Positions 26,144 through 34,313 of a DNA stretch of 38,738 bases are shown here, piece by piece. Both the position numbers and the translations under genes were made by a program. The DNA is taken from contig SBGD01000071.1 of assembly GCA_006226775.1 (NCBI GenBank), positions 1 through 38,738 on the forward strand, written 5' to 3'. Positions within the stretch are counted from its first letter, which is position 1. Each line of letters begins with the position of its first letter. The notes beneath the pieces were generated by a model, which searched no databases, was not told the origin of the DNA, and saw only the letters and a list, made by a program, of their open reading frames with translations. Source of the DNA: Paracoccaceae bacterium. GTDB taxonomy: Bacteria; Pseudomonadota; Alphaproteobacteria; Rhodobacterales; Rhodobacteraceae.

Positions 26144-26375
26144 GAGCACCTTCCCCTTCGCCCGCCGACCGCGTTCTTTCGGCGTGCAGCTTTTGATCTG
26201 CACTGCCCCTCGGCCATTCTTTTACGCGTGATAAGTCGCTTCTTTGCATTATTTACAGAAATCTTCCCCGGTCAACCGGCCATCCCCCTCGGACGCGGCA
26301 CATGCAAGCACCGGCGCATGGCCGAACACCCCCGCCGACACCGGCCGGACGGCAGGATTTACCCGCCTGGGGTTG
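26144..26375. promoter_or_regulatory. Divergent promoter region lacI-type / GntR
   Basis: Between the two regulator starts lie 300 bp without a gene. At 26219-26234 there is TTTTACGCGTGATAAG, containing the TTACGCG half of the smoE operator, so autoregulation by the LacI-type protein is likely. A small ATTTACAGAAAT-like AT-rich patch follows near 26250. The GntR operator at 26376-26393 closes the region. Confidence 0.5.
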
Positions 26376-26393
26376 AATTTATCATGATGAATT
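26376..26393. promoter_or_regulatory. Operator copy 1, upstream of GntR gene
   Basis: AATTTATCATGATGAATT is a near-perfect palindrome (AATT-x-ATCATGAT-x-AATT). Two related copies lie at 27918-27935 and 27946-27963 before the transporter operon. It is 50 bp upstream of the regulator start and fits autoregulation. Confidence 0.72.
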
Positions 26394-26443
26394 GATTGCA
26401 TGGACCCGATCGTTCCGAACCACGACAGGCCCGCCGCAAGACC

Positions 26444-27205
26444 ATGACAGCCGATGCCCCCAGCCCCCCTCCGCCGCGCCGGTCGCGCCCTGTCCGGGTT
26501 GCCGAGGCGATCAAGGACTGGGTGGTCGAACAGGGCTTGCAACCCGGCGACCGGCTGCCCGGCGAGGCCGAGCTGATGGCGCGTTTCGGCATGTCCAAGG
26601 GCACCGTGCGCGAGGCGATGCGGCTGTTGCAGGCGCAGGGCCTGGTCGCCACCAAGACCGGCCCCGGCGGCGGCAGTTTCGTGGGCGAGGTCAGCCGCGA
26701 GCGGGCCAATGCGCTGCTGGCCAATTACTTCTACTTCCGCGATGTGACCATTGCCGACATCTATGCCCTGCGCATCCTGCTCGAGCCGGAACTGGCCGCG
26801 GGGCTGGCCGGGCAACTGACCGAGGCGCAGCTCGGCGATCTCGAGCGCATCATGGAAGGCTATGCCACCCCCGCCGCCGACGCCGAGGAAGAGCGCCGCC
26901 AGCATGTCGCCTCGCTGGCCTTCCACGCCCGGCTGGCGGATTTCGGCGAGAACGAATTGCTGGGCTATTTCATCGGCTTCATGGCGCGCATCCTCACCGA
27001 TCTGACGGTCTACAAGCGGCTTTACGCGACGCCCAACCACGACCTCTGGCAACGTGGCCGCGACCACCAGATCGCGCTGATCGCGGCGCTGCGGGCGGGC
27101 GAGGCCGGGACCGCGCGCGAGGTGATGAAAAGCCACATGGAAATGGCCCGCGCGCTGATGGAGGATCAGGAGGCCGAGGTGATGAAACGCTTCATTGCCG
27201 AGTGA
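26444..27205 (+). CDS. GntR-family regulator (FadR/FCD type) of the DUF1028-peptide transporter module
   Basis: A 253-residue regulator with a proline-rich N-terminal tail (SPPPPRRSRP) and winged helix QPGDRLPGEAELMARFGMSKGTVREAMRLLQAQGLVATKTGPGGGSFVG. The GPGGG wing is typical of the FadR group. The ligand domain is all helical (IADIYALRILLEPELAAGLAG, FHARLADFGENELLGYF, DHQIALIAALRAGEAGTAREVMKSHME). Its 3' end overlaps the end of the convergent DUF1028 gene by 14 bp. Matching operators at its own promoter and at the transporter promoter identify its regulon. Confidence 0.86.
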   Translation: MTADAPSPPPPRRSRPVRVAEAIKDWVVEQGLQPGDRLPGEAELMARFGMSKGTVREAMRLLQAQGLVATKTGPGGGSFVGEVSRERANALLANYFYFRDVTIADIYALRILLEPELAAGLAGQLTEAQLGDLERIMEGYATPAADAEEERRQHVASLAFHARLADFGENELLGYFIGFMARILTDLTVYKRLYATPNHDLWQRGRDHQIALIAALRAGEAGTAREVMKSHMEMARALMEDQEAEVMKRFIAE

Positions 27206-27890
27206 CCGGCTGGTAGCGCGATTCGACGAAGGGCGCGGCACGCTCGGGGTCGTCTGCGGTGGGCACATGGCGCGTCCAGGCGCCGTAAAGCCCGCTGGTG
27301 GCGCGGCGATGGAGCGCTCCGAGCTCGGCGAGCGGATCCTCCGCGTGGTCGATGCGCAGGGTCAGCGGCGGCGCGCTGCGGCTCACCACCAGCAGCGCCG
27401 CCGACATCAGCCCGCGGCTGTCGCCCCCGGCCTTTGCGGCGGTGAGAAGCGCCGCCATCAGCCGCTCGGCCAGGGGCCCCCTGGCCGCGTGGTAGCCGTC
27501 GAGACAGGCGTCCAGCACCGCCTCGGACGCCAGAAGGTTGCCCGTCACCACCACATGCCGCGCCGCGCGCGCGCCTGCCGCCGGAACGCTTTTGGCGCCG
27601 GTGAAATGCCCGGTGCCGCCCGCGAGATCGAGCGCCGCCAATTGCCGCTCACCGCGCCCGGCATCGGCATCGGTGACCTGCGCCACCGCCTGATCCGCAG
27701 GCACCCCGCCCCGCATCACCTCCAGAACCCCGGTGCCCCAAAGCGTGCTGGGCAGCGAGCCCTGCGAGGCCGAGAGCCCCGATTCGTGATCGCCGCGCAG
27801 CACCCAGCCGCCGACACAGAGACTGCCGGTGGTGGCGGCGCCGCCGTAAGTGCCGGTTTCCGCGTCGAAAGCCAGAATTGAAAGCGTCAT
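27192..27890 (-). CDS. DUF1028 protein (Ntn-hydrolase-like fold family)
   Basis: A 232-residue cytosolic protein. It opens MTLSILAFDAETGTYGGAATTGSLCVGGWVLRGDHESGLSASQGSL and continues GTGVLEVMRGGVPADQAVAQVTDADAGRGERQLAALDLAGGTGHFTG, VTGNLLASEAVLDACLDGYH and AAKAGGDSRGLMSAALLVV, all hallmarks of DUF1028, a family with a fold like Ntn hydrolases and no settled reaction. The family is often found near peptide transporters and amidases. Here it is divergent from the peptide-type ABC operon and shares two operator copies with it, so it probably processes the imported compound. Confidence 0.85.
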   Translation of the reverse strand: MTLSILAFDAETGTYGGAATTGSLCVGGWVLRGDHESGLSASQGSLPSTLWGTGVLEVMRGGVPADQAVAQVTDADAGRGERQLAALDLAGGTGHFTGAKSVPAAGARAARHVVVTGNLLASEAVLDACLDGYHAARGPLAERLMAALLTAAKAGGDSRGLMSAALLVVSRSAPPLTLRIDHAEDPLAELGALHRRATSGLYGAWTRHVPTADDPERAAPFVESRYQPVTRQ

Positions 27891-27917
27891 GCCACGGATC
27901 CCCCTGTCTTGGGCTTG

Positions 27918-27935
27918 AAATTATCATGAAAATTT
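27918..27935. promoter_or_regulatory. Operator copy 2, DUF1028/transporter divergent promoter
   Basis: AAATTATCATGAAAATTT has 5-bp arms AAATT/AATTT and the same ATCATGA core as copy 1; with flanks, TTGAA-x-TTATCATGA is shared. It sits 28 bp upstream of the DUF1028 start. Confidence 0.7.
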
Positions 27936-27945
27936 GCCCTGATGC

Positions 27946-27963
27946 AATTTATAATGATAAATT
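27946..27963. promoter_or_regulatory. Operator copy 3, upstream of the binding-protein gene
   Basis: AATTTATAATGATAAATT has perfect 7-bp arms AATTTAT/ATAAATT around four bases. Its centre is 28 bp from that of copy 2, a spacing near three helical turns that would place two dimers on roughly one face of the DNA. It ends 31 bp before the ATG of the binding-protein gene. Confidence 0.7.
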
Positions 27964-27994
27964 AGCGACACCGCCAACAGCAGAGGAAACCCCC

Positions 27995-29572
27995 ATGTCA
28001 CACCTCCCCGTCATCCGCCGCGGCCTGATGGCTGCCGGCACGGCGCTGGCCCTGGCCCTTGGCGGGCCGACCGGCGCCCTGGCCCAGACCCCGCCCGGCG
28101 TGCTGATCGTCGGCCAGATCGCCGAGCCCAAGGCGCTCGACCCGGCGGCCGTCACCGCGGTCAACGATTTCCGCATCCTGATGAACCTCTATGACGGGCT
28201 GGTGCGGTACAAGGACGGCACGCTCGAGGTCGAACCGGCGCTGGCCACCGGATGGGAGATCAGCGAGGACGGCACGGTCTATACCTTCACCCTGCGCAAG
28301 GGCGTGACATTCCACGACGGTAGTCCGTTCAATGCCCAGGCGGTGAAGTTCAACTTCGACCGGATGCTGGATGAGAGCCATCCGTTCCACGACACCGGCC
28401 CCTTCCCGCTGGCCTTCTTCTTCTCGGCGGTGGACAGCGTCGAGGCGGTGGACGACCTGACCGTGCGCTTCACCCTGAACGCGCCCTATGCGCCCTTCCT
28501 GTCGAACCTCGCCTATCCCACCGGGCTGATCGTCTCGCCCGCCGCGGTGGAACAGCACGGCGCGGATTTCGGGCGCAATCCGTCCGGCACCGGCCCCTTC
28601 ACCTTCGCCGAATGGCGCTCGAACGAGGCGGTGGTGGTCGAGGCCAATGCCGGTTACTGGGACGGCGCGCCGGAATTGCAGGCCGTGGTCTTCCGCCCGA
28701 TCACCGATGCCAATACCCGCACCGCCGAGATGCTGGCGGGCGGTATCGACCTGATGGTCGAGGTGCCGCCGGTGGCGCTCTCGGAATTCCAGGGCGACCA
28801 ATACGAGGTGCATGAACAGGCCGGCCCGCATGTCTGGTTCCTGATCCTCAACGCCAAGGAAGGCCCCTTTGCCGACAAGCGCCTGCGCCAGGCTGCCAAT
28901 TACGCGGTCAACAAGACAGCGCTGGTGGACGAGGTGCTGGAAGGCACCGCCGAGGTCGCCGCCGGCCCCACGCCCCCGGCCTTTGCCTGGGCCTACAACG
29001 AGGATCTGGAACCTTATCCCTATGACCCCGACAAGGCCCGCGCGCTGATCGCCGAGGCCGGGGCCGAGGGCGCGGAACTGACCTTCTATGTCACCGAGGG
29101 CGGCTCGGGGATGCTCGATCCGGTGGCCATGGGCACCGCGATCCAGGCCGATCTGGAAGCAGTGGGCTTCGACGTCAAGATCGAGACCTACGAGTGGAAC
29201 ACCTTCCTCGGCGAAGTGAACCCCGGTCTGGAAGGCAAGGCCGACATGGCGGAAATGGCCTGGATGACCAACGACCCCGACACCCTGCCCTTCCTGGCAC
29301 TCCGCACCGAGGCCTGGCCGGACAAGGGCGGCTTCAACTCGGGCTATTACTCCAACCCCAAGGTCGATGAGCTGCTGGAAGCGGCCCGCGTTGCCACCGA
29401 TCAGGCCGAACGCGCAAGGCTCTACAAGGAGATGCAGACCATCGTGCAGGAGGATGCGCCCTGGGTCTTTGTCGCCAACTGGAAGCAGAACGCGGTCACC
29501 AGCGACAAGGTGGAGAATTTCACCCTGCAGCCGTCGTTCTTCCTGCTGCTGGATGACGTCGTCAAGAACTGA
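27995..29572 (+). CDS. Peptide/opine-type ABC transporter substrate-binding protein (family 5)
   Basis: A 525-residue periplasmic receptor of the DppA/OppA family. The signal peptide has a basic start (VIRRG) and is cut near ALA/Q (30/31). Family motifs: PKALDPAAVTAVNDFRILMNLYDGLVRY, ATGWEISEDGTVYTFTLRKGVTFHDGSPFNAQAVKFNFDRM, NPSGTGPFTFAEW, the late LRQAANYAVNK, and a C-terminal VDELLEAARVATDQAERARLYKEMQTIVQEDAPWVFV. AGAGGAAA precedes the ATG. The family binds di- and oligopeptides, glutathione, opines or nickel complexes; the exact ligand here is unknown. Two hairpins separate it from the permease gene. Confidence 0.9.
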   Translation: MSHLPVIRRGLMAAGTALALALGGPTGALAQTPPGVLIVGQIAEPKALDPAAVTAVNDFRILMNLYDGLVRYKDGTLEVEPALATGWEISEDGTVYTFTLRKGVTFHDGSPFNAQAVKFNFDRMLDESHPFHDTGPFPLAFFFSAVDSVEAVDDLTVRFTLNAPYAPFLSNLAYPTGLIVSPAAVEQHGADFGRNPSGTGPFTFAEWRSNEAVVVEANAGYWDGAPELQAVVFRPITDANTRTAEMLAGGIDLMVEVPPVALSEFQGDQYEVHEQAGPHVWFLILNAKEGPFADKRLRQAANYAVNKTALVDEVLEGTAEVAAGPTPPAFAWAYNEDLEPYPYDPDKARALIAEAGAEGAELTFYVTEGGSGMLDPVAMGTAIQADLEAVGFDVKIETYEWNTFLGEVNPGLEGKADMAEMAWMTNDPDTLPFLALRTEAWPDKGGFNSGYYSNPKVDELLEAARVATDQAERARLYKEMQTIVQEDAPWVFVANWKQNAVTSDKVENFTLQPSFFLLLDDVVKN

Positions 29573-29582
29573 CACCGACGCC

Positions 29583-29603
29583 GTCCCGGACCTGATCCGG
29601 GAC
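29583..29603. repeat. REP-like hairpin after the binding-protein gene, unit 1
   Basis: GTCCCGGA-CCTGA-TCCGGGAC, a perfect 8-bp stem with a 5-nt loop, 10 bp past the stop codon. Same design as 22644-22664. Confidence 0.68.
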
Positions 29604-29625
29604 CTCCCCCGGGGCCGGCCATGAG

Positions 29626-29646
29626 GCCCCGGGTCAAGCCCGGGGC
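29626..29646. repeat. REP-like hairpin after the binding-protein gene, unit 2
   Basis: GCCCCGGG-TCAAG-CCCGGGGC, a perfect 8-bp stem with a 5-nt loop. TCAAG is the reverse complement in style of the loop of unit 1 (CCTGA/TCAAG), so the two units look like inverted copies of one repeat. The permease start follows 36 bp later. Confidence 0.68.
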
Positions 29647-29682
29647 GCGGGCGCGCCCGGCCCCCGACTGTCCGGAGACCCC

Positions 29683-30630
29683 ATGACCGGCTACATCCTC
29701 AAACGCCTGCTCTCGGCCATCCCGGTGCTTCTGGGCATCACGGTGATCGTCTTCCTGATCATGGCGCTGATCCCCGGCGATCCGGCCACCGCCATCCTCG
29801 GAAGCTATGCCACGCCGGAGAATGTCGAAAAGCTCAACCGCGACCTCGGGCTCGACAAGACGCTGGTGCAGCAATATTTCATCTGGCTCGGCAATATGGC
29901 CCAAGGCGATTTCGGCACCTCCTTCGCGCTCAACCGCCCGGTGCTTGACGAGGTGCTCGAGCGGTTCAATGCCACGCTGGTGCTGGCCGGGACCGCCTTC
30001 GTGCTCTGCTCGCTCCTCGGCATCCTCGCCGGGGTGATCTCGGCGGCCAACCAATACGGCTGGGCCGACCGGGCGATCACCTTCGTGGTGCTCCTGGGGA
30101 TCTCGATCCCGTCGTTCTTTCTCGGCATGATGATGATCCTGTTCTTTGCGGTGAACCTGCGGCTGTTCCCGGTCTCGGGCATGTGGCCGATCTACGGCGC
30201 GCGCGACCTCTCGGCGCTGATCTCGCATCTGACCATGCCGGCGCTGGCGCTGGCGGTCGTCGCCACCGGGGTCATTGCCCGGCTGTCGCGCTCGGCCATG
30301 CTCGAGGTCTTGCGGCAGGATTTCATCCGCACCGCGCGGGCCAAGGGCGTGCATGAGCGCGGCGTGATCTGGCGCCATGCGCTCAAGGCCGCGATGGTCT
30401 CGATCATCCCGGTGCTGGGCATCCAGGCCGGGTTCGTGCTGTCCGGCGCGGTCTATATCGAGATCGTGTTCCAGTGGCCCGGGGTGGGAAGGATGCTGGT
30501 CGATGCAATCCTGAAGCGCGACATCCTGCTGGTGCAGGGCGGGGTGGTCTTCGTCGCCGCCTGCTACGTGCTGTTCAACATCATGGTCGACGTGGCACAA
30601 AGCCTGCTCGATCCGCGGATCAAGACATGA
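29683..30630 (+). CDS. Peptide-type ABC transporter permease (DppB family)
   Basis: A 315-residue inner-membrane permease. It begins MTGYILKRLLSAIPVLLGITVIVFLIMALIPGDPA, the standard DppB start with its helix and following PGDPA. The periplasmic part YFIWLGNMAQGDFGTSFALNRPV and the EAA loop IRTARAKGVHERGVIWRHALKAAMVSIIPVLG are typical. It ends DPRIKT, as usual for the family. Its stop overlaps the next gene by ATGA. Confidence 0.92.
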   Translation: MTGYILKRLLSAIPVLLGITVIVFLIMALIPGDPATAILGSYATPENVEKLNRDLGLDKTLVQQYFIWLGNMAQGDFGTSFALNRPVLDEVLERFNATLVLAGTAFVLCSLLGILAGVISAANQYGWADRAITFVVLLGISIPSFFLGMMMILFFAVNLRLFPVSGMWPIYGARDLSALISHLTMPALALAVVATGVIARLSRSAMLEVLRQDFIRTARAKGVHERGVIWRHALKAAMVSIIPVLGIQAGFVLSGAVYIEIVFQWPGVGRMLVDAILKRDILLVQGGVVFVAACYVLFNIMVDVAQSLLDPRIKT

Positions 30631-32510
30631 GGGCGTTCTTCATCCTCCTCGCCCGCAACCGGCTGGCGCTGGCCGGTGGCGTGGTGCTGGCGCTGGTGGT
30701 GACGCTGGCGCTAGTCACGCCGCTCTTGCCGCTGGCCAACCCGGACGTCACCGATACCTCGAACCGCTTCCGGCCGATCTTCTCCGAGGGCGCGCTTCTG
30801 GGCACCGATCACCTGGGCCGCGACCTGCTGAGCCGGCTGCTCTGGGGCACGCGGCTGTCGCTGGCGGTGGGCTTTGCCGCCGCGATCTTTGCCGCCAGCA
30901 TCGGTGCCGCCATCGGCATCATCGCGGGCTTTTACGGCGGGCGCACCGACAACGTGATCATGCGCGGCGTCGACATGCTGATGGCCTTTCCCTACATCCT
31001 GCTGGCGCTGGCCATCGTCGCCGCCCTCGGCCCGGGGCTGTTCAACGCGCTGATCGCGGTCTCGGCGGTCAACGTGCCGTTCTTTGCCCGCAACATCCGC
31101 GGCATCACCGTCGGCATCGCGCACAAGGAATTCGTCGATGCGGCGCGGCTGGCGGGATTGTCGAACACCCGCATCATCCTGTCCGAGATCCTGCCCAACG
31201 TGGTGCCGGTCATCGTCATCGCCATGTCGACCACCATCGGCTGGATGATTCTCGAGACCGCGGGGCTCAGCTTCCTCGGCCTCGGCTCGCAACCGCCGCA
31301 GGCCGATCTCGGCTCGATGCTGGGCGAGGCGCGCTCGGCGCTGATCACCAATCCGCATACCTCGGTCGTGCCGGGCGTGATGATCCTTGTCATCGTCATG
31401 TCGATCAACCTGCTGGGCGACGGGGTGCGCGATGCGCTGGATCCCCGGCTGAAATCCGGCGCCCTGACCCGGCCGATGGCGGCGACGCTGGTGGACCGCC
31501 AGGGCCCGGTGCCGGAGCCGACCGGCAAGGGCCTGCTCGAGGTGCAGGGGCTGAAGACCGAGTTTCACGTCAAGGACCGCATCTACCGCGCGGTGGGCGG
31601 CGTCGATCTGCATGTCGAGAAGGGCGAATGCCTCGGCATCATCGGCGAGAGCGGCTCGGGCAAATCGGTCACCGCGCTGTCGCTGATGGGCCTCGTCGCC
31701 TCGCCCCCCGGCGTCATCACCGCGGGTGCGGCGCACTACGACGGCGAGGACCTGATCGGCGCGCCCTACCCCCGGTTGCGCGACATGCGCGGGCGCAACG
31801 TCGCCTATATCTTCCAGGATCCGCTGGCGACGCTGCACCCGCTCTACCGCGTCGGCGACCAGTTGATCGAGGCGATCCGGGCGCATCGCCCGATCTCCCG
31901 CGCCGAGGGCCGCGCAAAGGCGGTCGAACTGCTGGAAGCGGTGCGCATTCCCAACCCCGAGCAACGGGTCAGCGACTACCCGCACGAGATGTCCGGCGGC
32001 ATGCGCCAGCGCATCGGCATTGCCATGGCGCTGGCCAATGACCCCGACATCATCATCGCCGACGAGCCGACCACCGCGCTTGACGTGACGGTGCAGGCGC
32101 AGGTGCTGACCATCCTCGACGACCTCCGCCGCTCACGCGGCCTTGCCATCGTCTTCATCACCCATGATTTCGGTGTTGTGGCGCAGCTTTGCGACCGGGT
32201 CGCGGTGATGTACGCCGGGCGCATCGTCGAAGAGGGCACCACCGCCGAGATCCTCGACTTCCCCCGCCATCCCTATACCGCCCGGCTGATGGCCTGCGTG
32301 CCGGAACTGGGCGGCGGCAAGCGGCGGCTCGAGGCGATCCCCGGCCTGCCGCCGGTGGTCGACCGCCTGCCGCCGGGCTGCGCCTTTGCCGAGCGCTGTC
32401 TCAAGGCGCGACCCGACTGCCGTAAGGGAGAAATCCCGCTGGAGCCGCTGGGCCGCCGCAGGATCCGCTGTCTCTACCCCGAAGACGAATCCCGCGAGGT
32501 CGCGCAATGA
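30627..32510 (+). CDS. Fused permease (DppC) and ATP-binding protein (DppD)
   Basis: A 627-residue two-part protein. Residues 1-275 are a DppC-type permease ([20 protein letters not shown] at 60-79, EAA loop [24 protein letters not shown] at 171-194, end DPRLKSG). After a linker of about 25 residues, 303-627 are a DppD-type ATPase: Walker A GESGSGKS (340-347), signature MSGGMRQR (455-462), Walker B IIIADEP (475-481), switch His513 and a C-terminal oligopeptide domain with Cys585, Cys591, Cys598 and Cys614. There is no frameshift; the fusion is in one frame. Such fusions are known in this transporter class. Confidence 0.93.
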   Translation: MRAFFILLARNRLALAGGVVLALVVTLALVTPLLPLANPDVTDTSNRFRPIFSEGALLGTDHLGRDLLSRLLWGTRLSLAVGFAAAIFAASIGAAIGIIAGFYGGRTDNVIMRGVDMLMAFPYILLALAIVAALGPGLFNALIAVSAVNVPFFARNIRGITVGIAHKEFVDAARLAGLSNTRIILSEILPNVVPVIVIAMSTTIGWMILETAGLSFLGLGSQPPQADLGSMLGEARSALITNPHTSVVPGVMILVIVMSINLLGDGVRDALDPRLKSGALTRPMAATLVDRQGPVPEPTGKGLLEVQGLKTEFHVKDRIYRAVGGVDLHVEKGECLGIIGESGSGKSVTALSLMGLVASPPGVITAGAAHYDGEDLIGAPYPRLRDMRGRNVAYIFQDPLATLHPLYRVGDQLIEAIRAHRPISRAEGRAKAVELLEAVRIPNPEQRVSDYPHEMSGGMRQRIGIAMALANDPDIIIADEPTTALDVTVQAQVLTILDDLRRSRGLAIVFITHDFGVVAQLCDRVAVMYAGRIVEEGTTAEILDFPRHPYTARLMACVPELGGGKRRLEAIPGLPPVVDRLPPGCAFAERCLKARPDCRKGEIPLEPLGRRRIRCLYPEDESREVAQ

Positions 32511-33466
32511 GCGATGCGCTGAAACTGACCGATGTCTCCAAGACCTTCCCGGTGGGCCGCAAGCTTTTCGGCGCGCCCAAGGGCCAGGTCCGGGCGGTGC
32601 ATCCGCTGACGCTTTCGGTGCGGCAGGGCGAAACCCTTGGTATCGTGGGCGAATCCGGCTGCGGCAAGTCCACGCTGGCGCGGATGCTGGTGGGGCTGCT
32701 GGAACCGACCACCGGCCGCATCGAGATCGACGGCGAGGCGCTGGACAATGCCGATCCGGCGGTCTTCGGCAAGCGCATCCAGTATGTCTTTCAGGACCCG
32801 ATCTCCTCGCTCAACCCGCGCAAGACCATCCGGCAGGTGATGGAGGCGCCGCTGAAACACCTCTACCGCATGGGGGCCGACGAACGGCGCAAACGCATCG
32901 CCGAGATCTTCGCCAGCGTGAACCTGCGCGAGGAATTCCTCGACCGCTATCCGCATGAATTCTCCGGCGGCCAGGCCCAGCGCATCGGCATTGCCCGGGC
33001 CCTCGCCGCCAAGGCGAAGATCCTCATTCTCGACGAGCCTGTCTCGGCGCTGGATGTCTCGGTCCAGGCGCAGGTGCTGAACCTGCTGGCCGATCTCAAG
33101 CGCGAGTTCGACCTCACCTACCTCTTCATCAGCCATGATCTGGCCGTGGTGGAGGCCGTCAGTGACCGCATCGCCGTGCTCTATTTCGGCGCAGTGGTGG
33201 AACTGGGCCCGGCAGAGGAGATCTTCGCCAACCCGCGCCATCCCTACACCCGTCTGCTGGCGCAAAGCGCGCCGGTGGTGGGCCGCCCGCTGACCGCGCC
33301 CGAGGCGAAAGGCACCGAATTGCCCGACCCGCTGAACCCGCCGCCGGGCTGCGCCTTTGCCGCGCGGTGTCCGCGGGCGACCGATCGGTGCCGCAAGCAG
33401 GTGCCGAAGCTCGACAGCGGCCATGCCTCCAGCGTGGCCTGTTTCCATCCGCTGGACGAAGGCTGA
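32507..33466 (+). CDS. Peptide-type ABC transporter ATP-binding protein (DppF family)
   Basis: A 319-residue second ATPase. Walker [10 protein letters not shown] (48-56), Q-loop [11 protein letters not shown] (95-105), signature [10 protein letters not shown] (152-161), Walker B ILILDEP (172-178), switch His210. The residue after SGGQ is Ala where Arg is usual, a mild variant. The C-terminal oligopeptide domain has [11 protein letters not shown] and later cysteines 288, 295 and 312, the cluster-type cysteine set of DppF. It overlaps the preceding gene by ATGA and ends the operon, 6 bp from a convergent regulator gene. Confidence 0.92.
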   Translation: MSDALKLTDVSKTFPVGRKLFGAPKGQVRAVHPLTLSVRQGETLGIVGESGCGKSTLARMLVGLLEPTTGRIEIDGEALDNADPAVFGKRIQYVFQDPISSLNPRKTIRQVMEAPLKHLYRMGADERRKRIAEIFASVNLREEFLDRYPHEFSGGQAQRIGIARALAAKAKILILDEPVSALDVSVQAQVLNLLADLKREFDLTYLFISHDLAVVEAVSDRIAVLYFGAVVELGPAEEIFANPRHPYTRLLAQSAPVVGRPLTAPEAKGTELPDPLNPPPGCAFAARCPRATDRCRKQVPKLDSGHASSVACFHPLDEG

Positions 33467-33472
33467 TCCGGT

Positions 33473-34222
33473 TCAGGCGACGCCGGGACGGCGGGTGCTG
33501 GCGCGCAGGGCGATGACGCCCTGCCCCAGCTCCAGCGTATAGCGCTCAAGGTCCGACAGAGCGGCATCGGCGGCGGCACTGTCGCGCGCCTCGATGGCGT
33601 CGGTCAGGCGGGCGTGCAGGGCGACGATCCGCTCGCGCGAGCGGGCGGAAAAGGTGATCATGTTCATCAGCGGCTGCATGGCCTCGACCGCCCCGGCCAG
33701 TTGATAGGACAGGATCGGATTGCCCGCCGCATCCACCAGCGCCCGGTGCAGCGCCACGTCGGAGGCGCAGAACTCCTCGTCGCTCAGGCAGGCGCTGCCC
33801 TGCCGCGCAATCTCGGCGCGCATCCTTGCCAGGTCTTCCGCGCTGCGCCGGGCACAGGCCAGCGCCGTCACCGATTTTTCCAGCGCATAGCGCGCCTCGC
33901 AGGCCACCGCGAAGGCCACGTCATTGACCGACAAGAGCAGGGTCGAGGTCGAGGCATGCTGCGCCTGCGCCTCGTCATAGGAGAGCCGCCGCACGAAAGC
34001 GCCGCCAAAAGCCCCGCGCTCGGTACGGATCAGCGATTGCGCCGCCAGCCGTTTCAGCGCCTCGCGCACCGTGGGACGCGACACCGCGAAGGTCTCGGCC
34101 AGGTCGGTTTCCGAGGGCAAACGGTCATCCGCCGTCAACGCACCGCTCAGGATCGCATCCCGAAGCGACTTGGCAATCTGCGCCGGCAGGTCGGTTTTCT
34201 TCTGGGCTCTGGCTTTTTTCAT
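33473..34222 (-). CDS. FadR-type GntR regulator (FCD subfamily)
   Basis: A 249-residue regulator. The winged helix covers about 10-85 (LTADDRLPSETDLAETFAVSRPTVREALKRLAAQSLIRTERGAFGGAFVR) and the FCD ligand domain follows (FAVACEARYALEKSVTALACARR, DVALHRALVDAAGNPILSYQL, HARLTDAIEARDSAAADAALSDLERY). Its start region holds an AT-rich palindrome within a tandem repeat, fit for autoregulation. It converges on the peptide transporter operon and diverges from DUF2182; which one it controls is not shown, though the operator favours its own and the DUF2182 promoter. Confidence 0.87.
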   Translation of the reverse strand: MKKARAQKKTDLPAQIAKSLRDAILSGALTADDRLPSETDLAETFAVSRPTVREALKRLAAQSLIRTERGAFGGAFVRRLSYDEAQAQHASTSTLLLSVNDVAFAVACEARYALEKSVTALACARRSAEDLARMRAEIARQGSACLSDEEFCASDVALHRALVDAAGNPILSYQLAGAVEAMQPLMNMITFSARSRERIVALHARLTDAIEARDSAAADAALSDLERYTLELGQGVIALRASTRRPGVA

Positions 34223-34223
34223 T

Positions 34224-34252
34224 TGTCATACATTTAAATGTCAGGCATTTAT
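34224..34252. promoter_or_regulatory. Tandem-repeat operator region upstream of the FadR-type gene
   Basis: TGTCATACATTTAA (34224-34237) and TGTCAGGCATTTAT (34239-34252) are direct repeats, 11 of 14 identical, with a 15-bp period. Across their junction lies a perfect palindrome ACATTTAAATGT (34230-34241). It begins right at the regulator start codon and is 62 bp before the DUF2182 start, so it likely governs both. Confidence 0.62.
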
Positions 34253-34313
34253 ACGAAGACTCACCGCCCAAGGCAAGGCCGGGCGCGGGGGGCAGGCCAG
34301 AGGGGGGAAACGG

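Noticed and set aside
24113-26395. 760-codon + strand frame across smoE and the LacI-type gene
   Set aside because: Shadow of two well-supported minus-strand genes; no ribosome site or recognisable domain.
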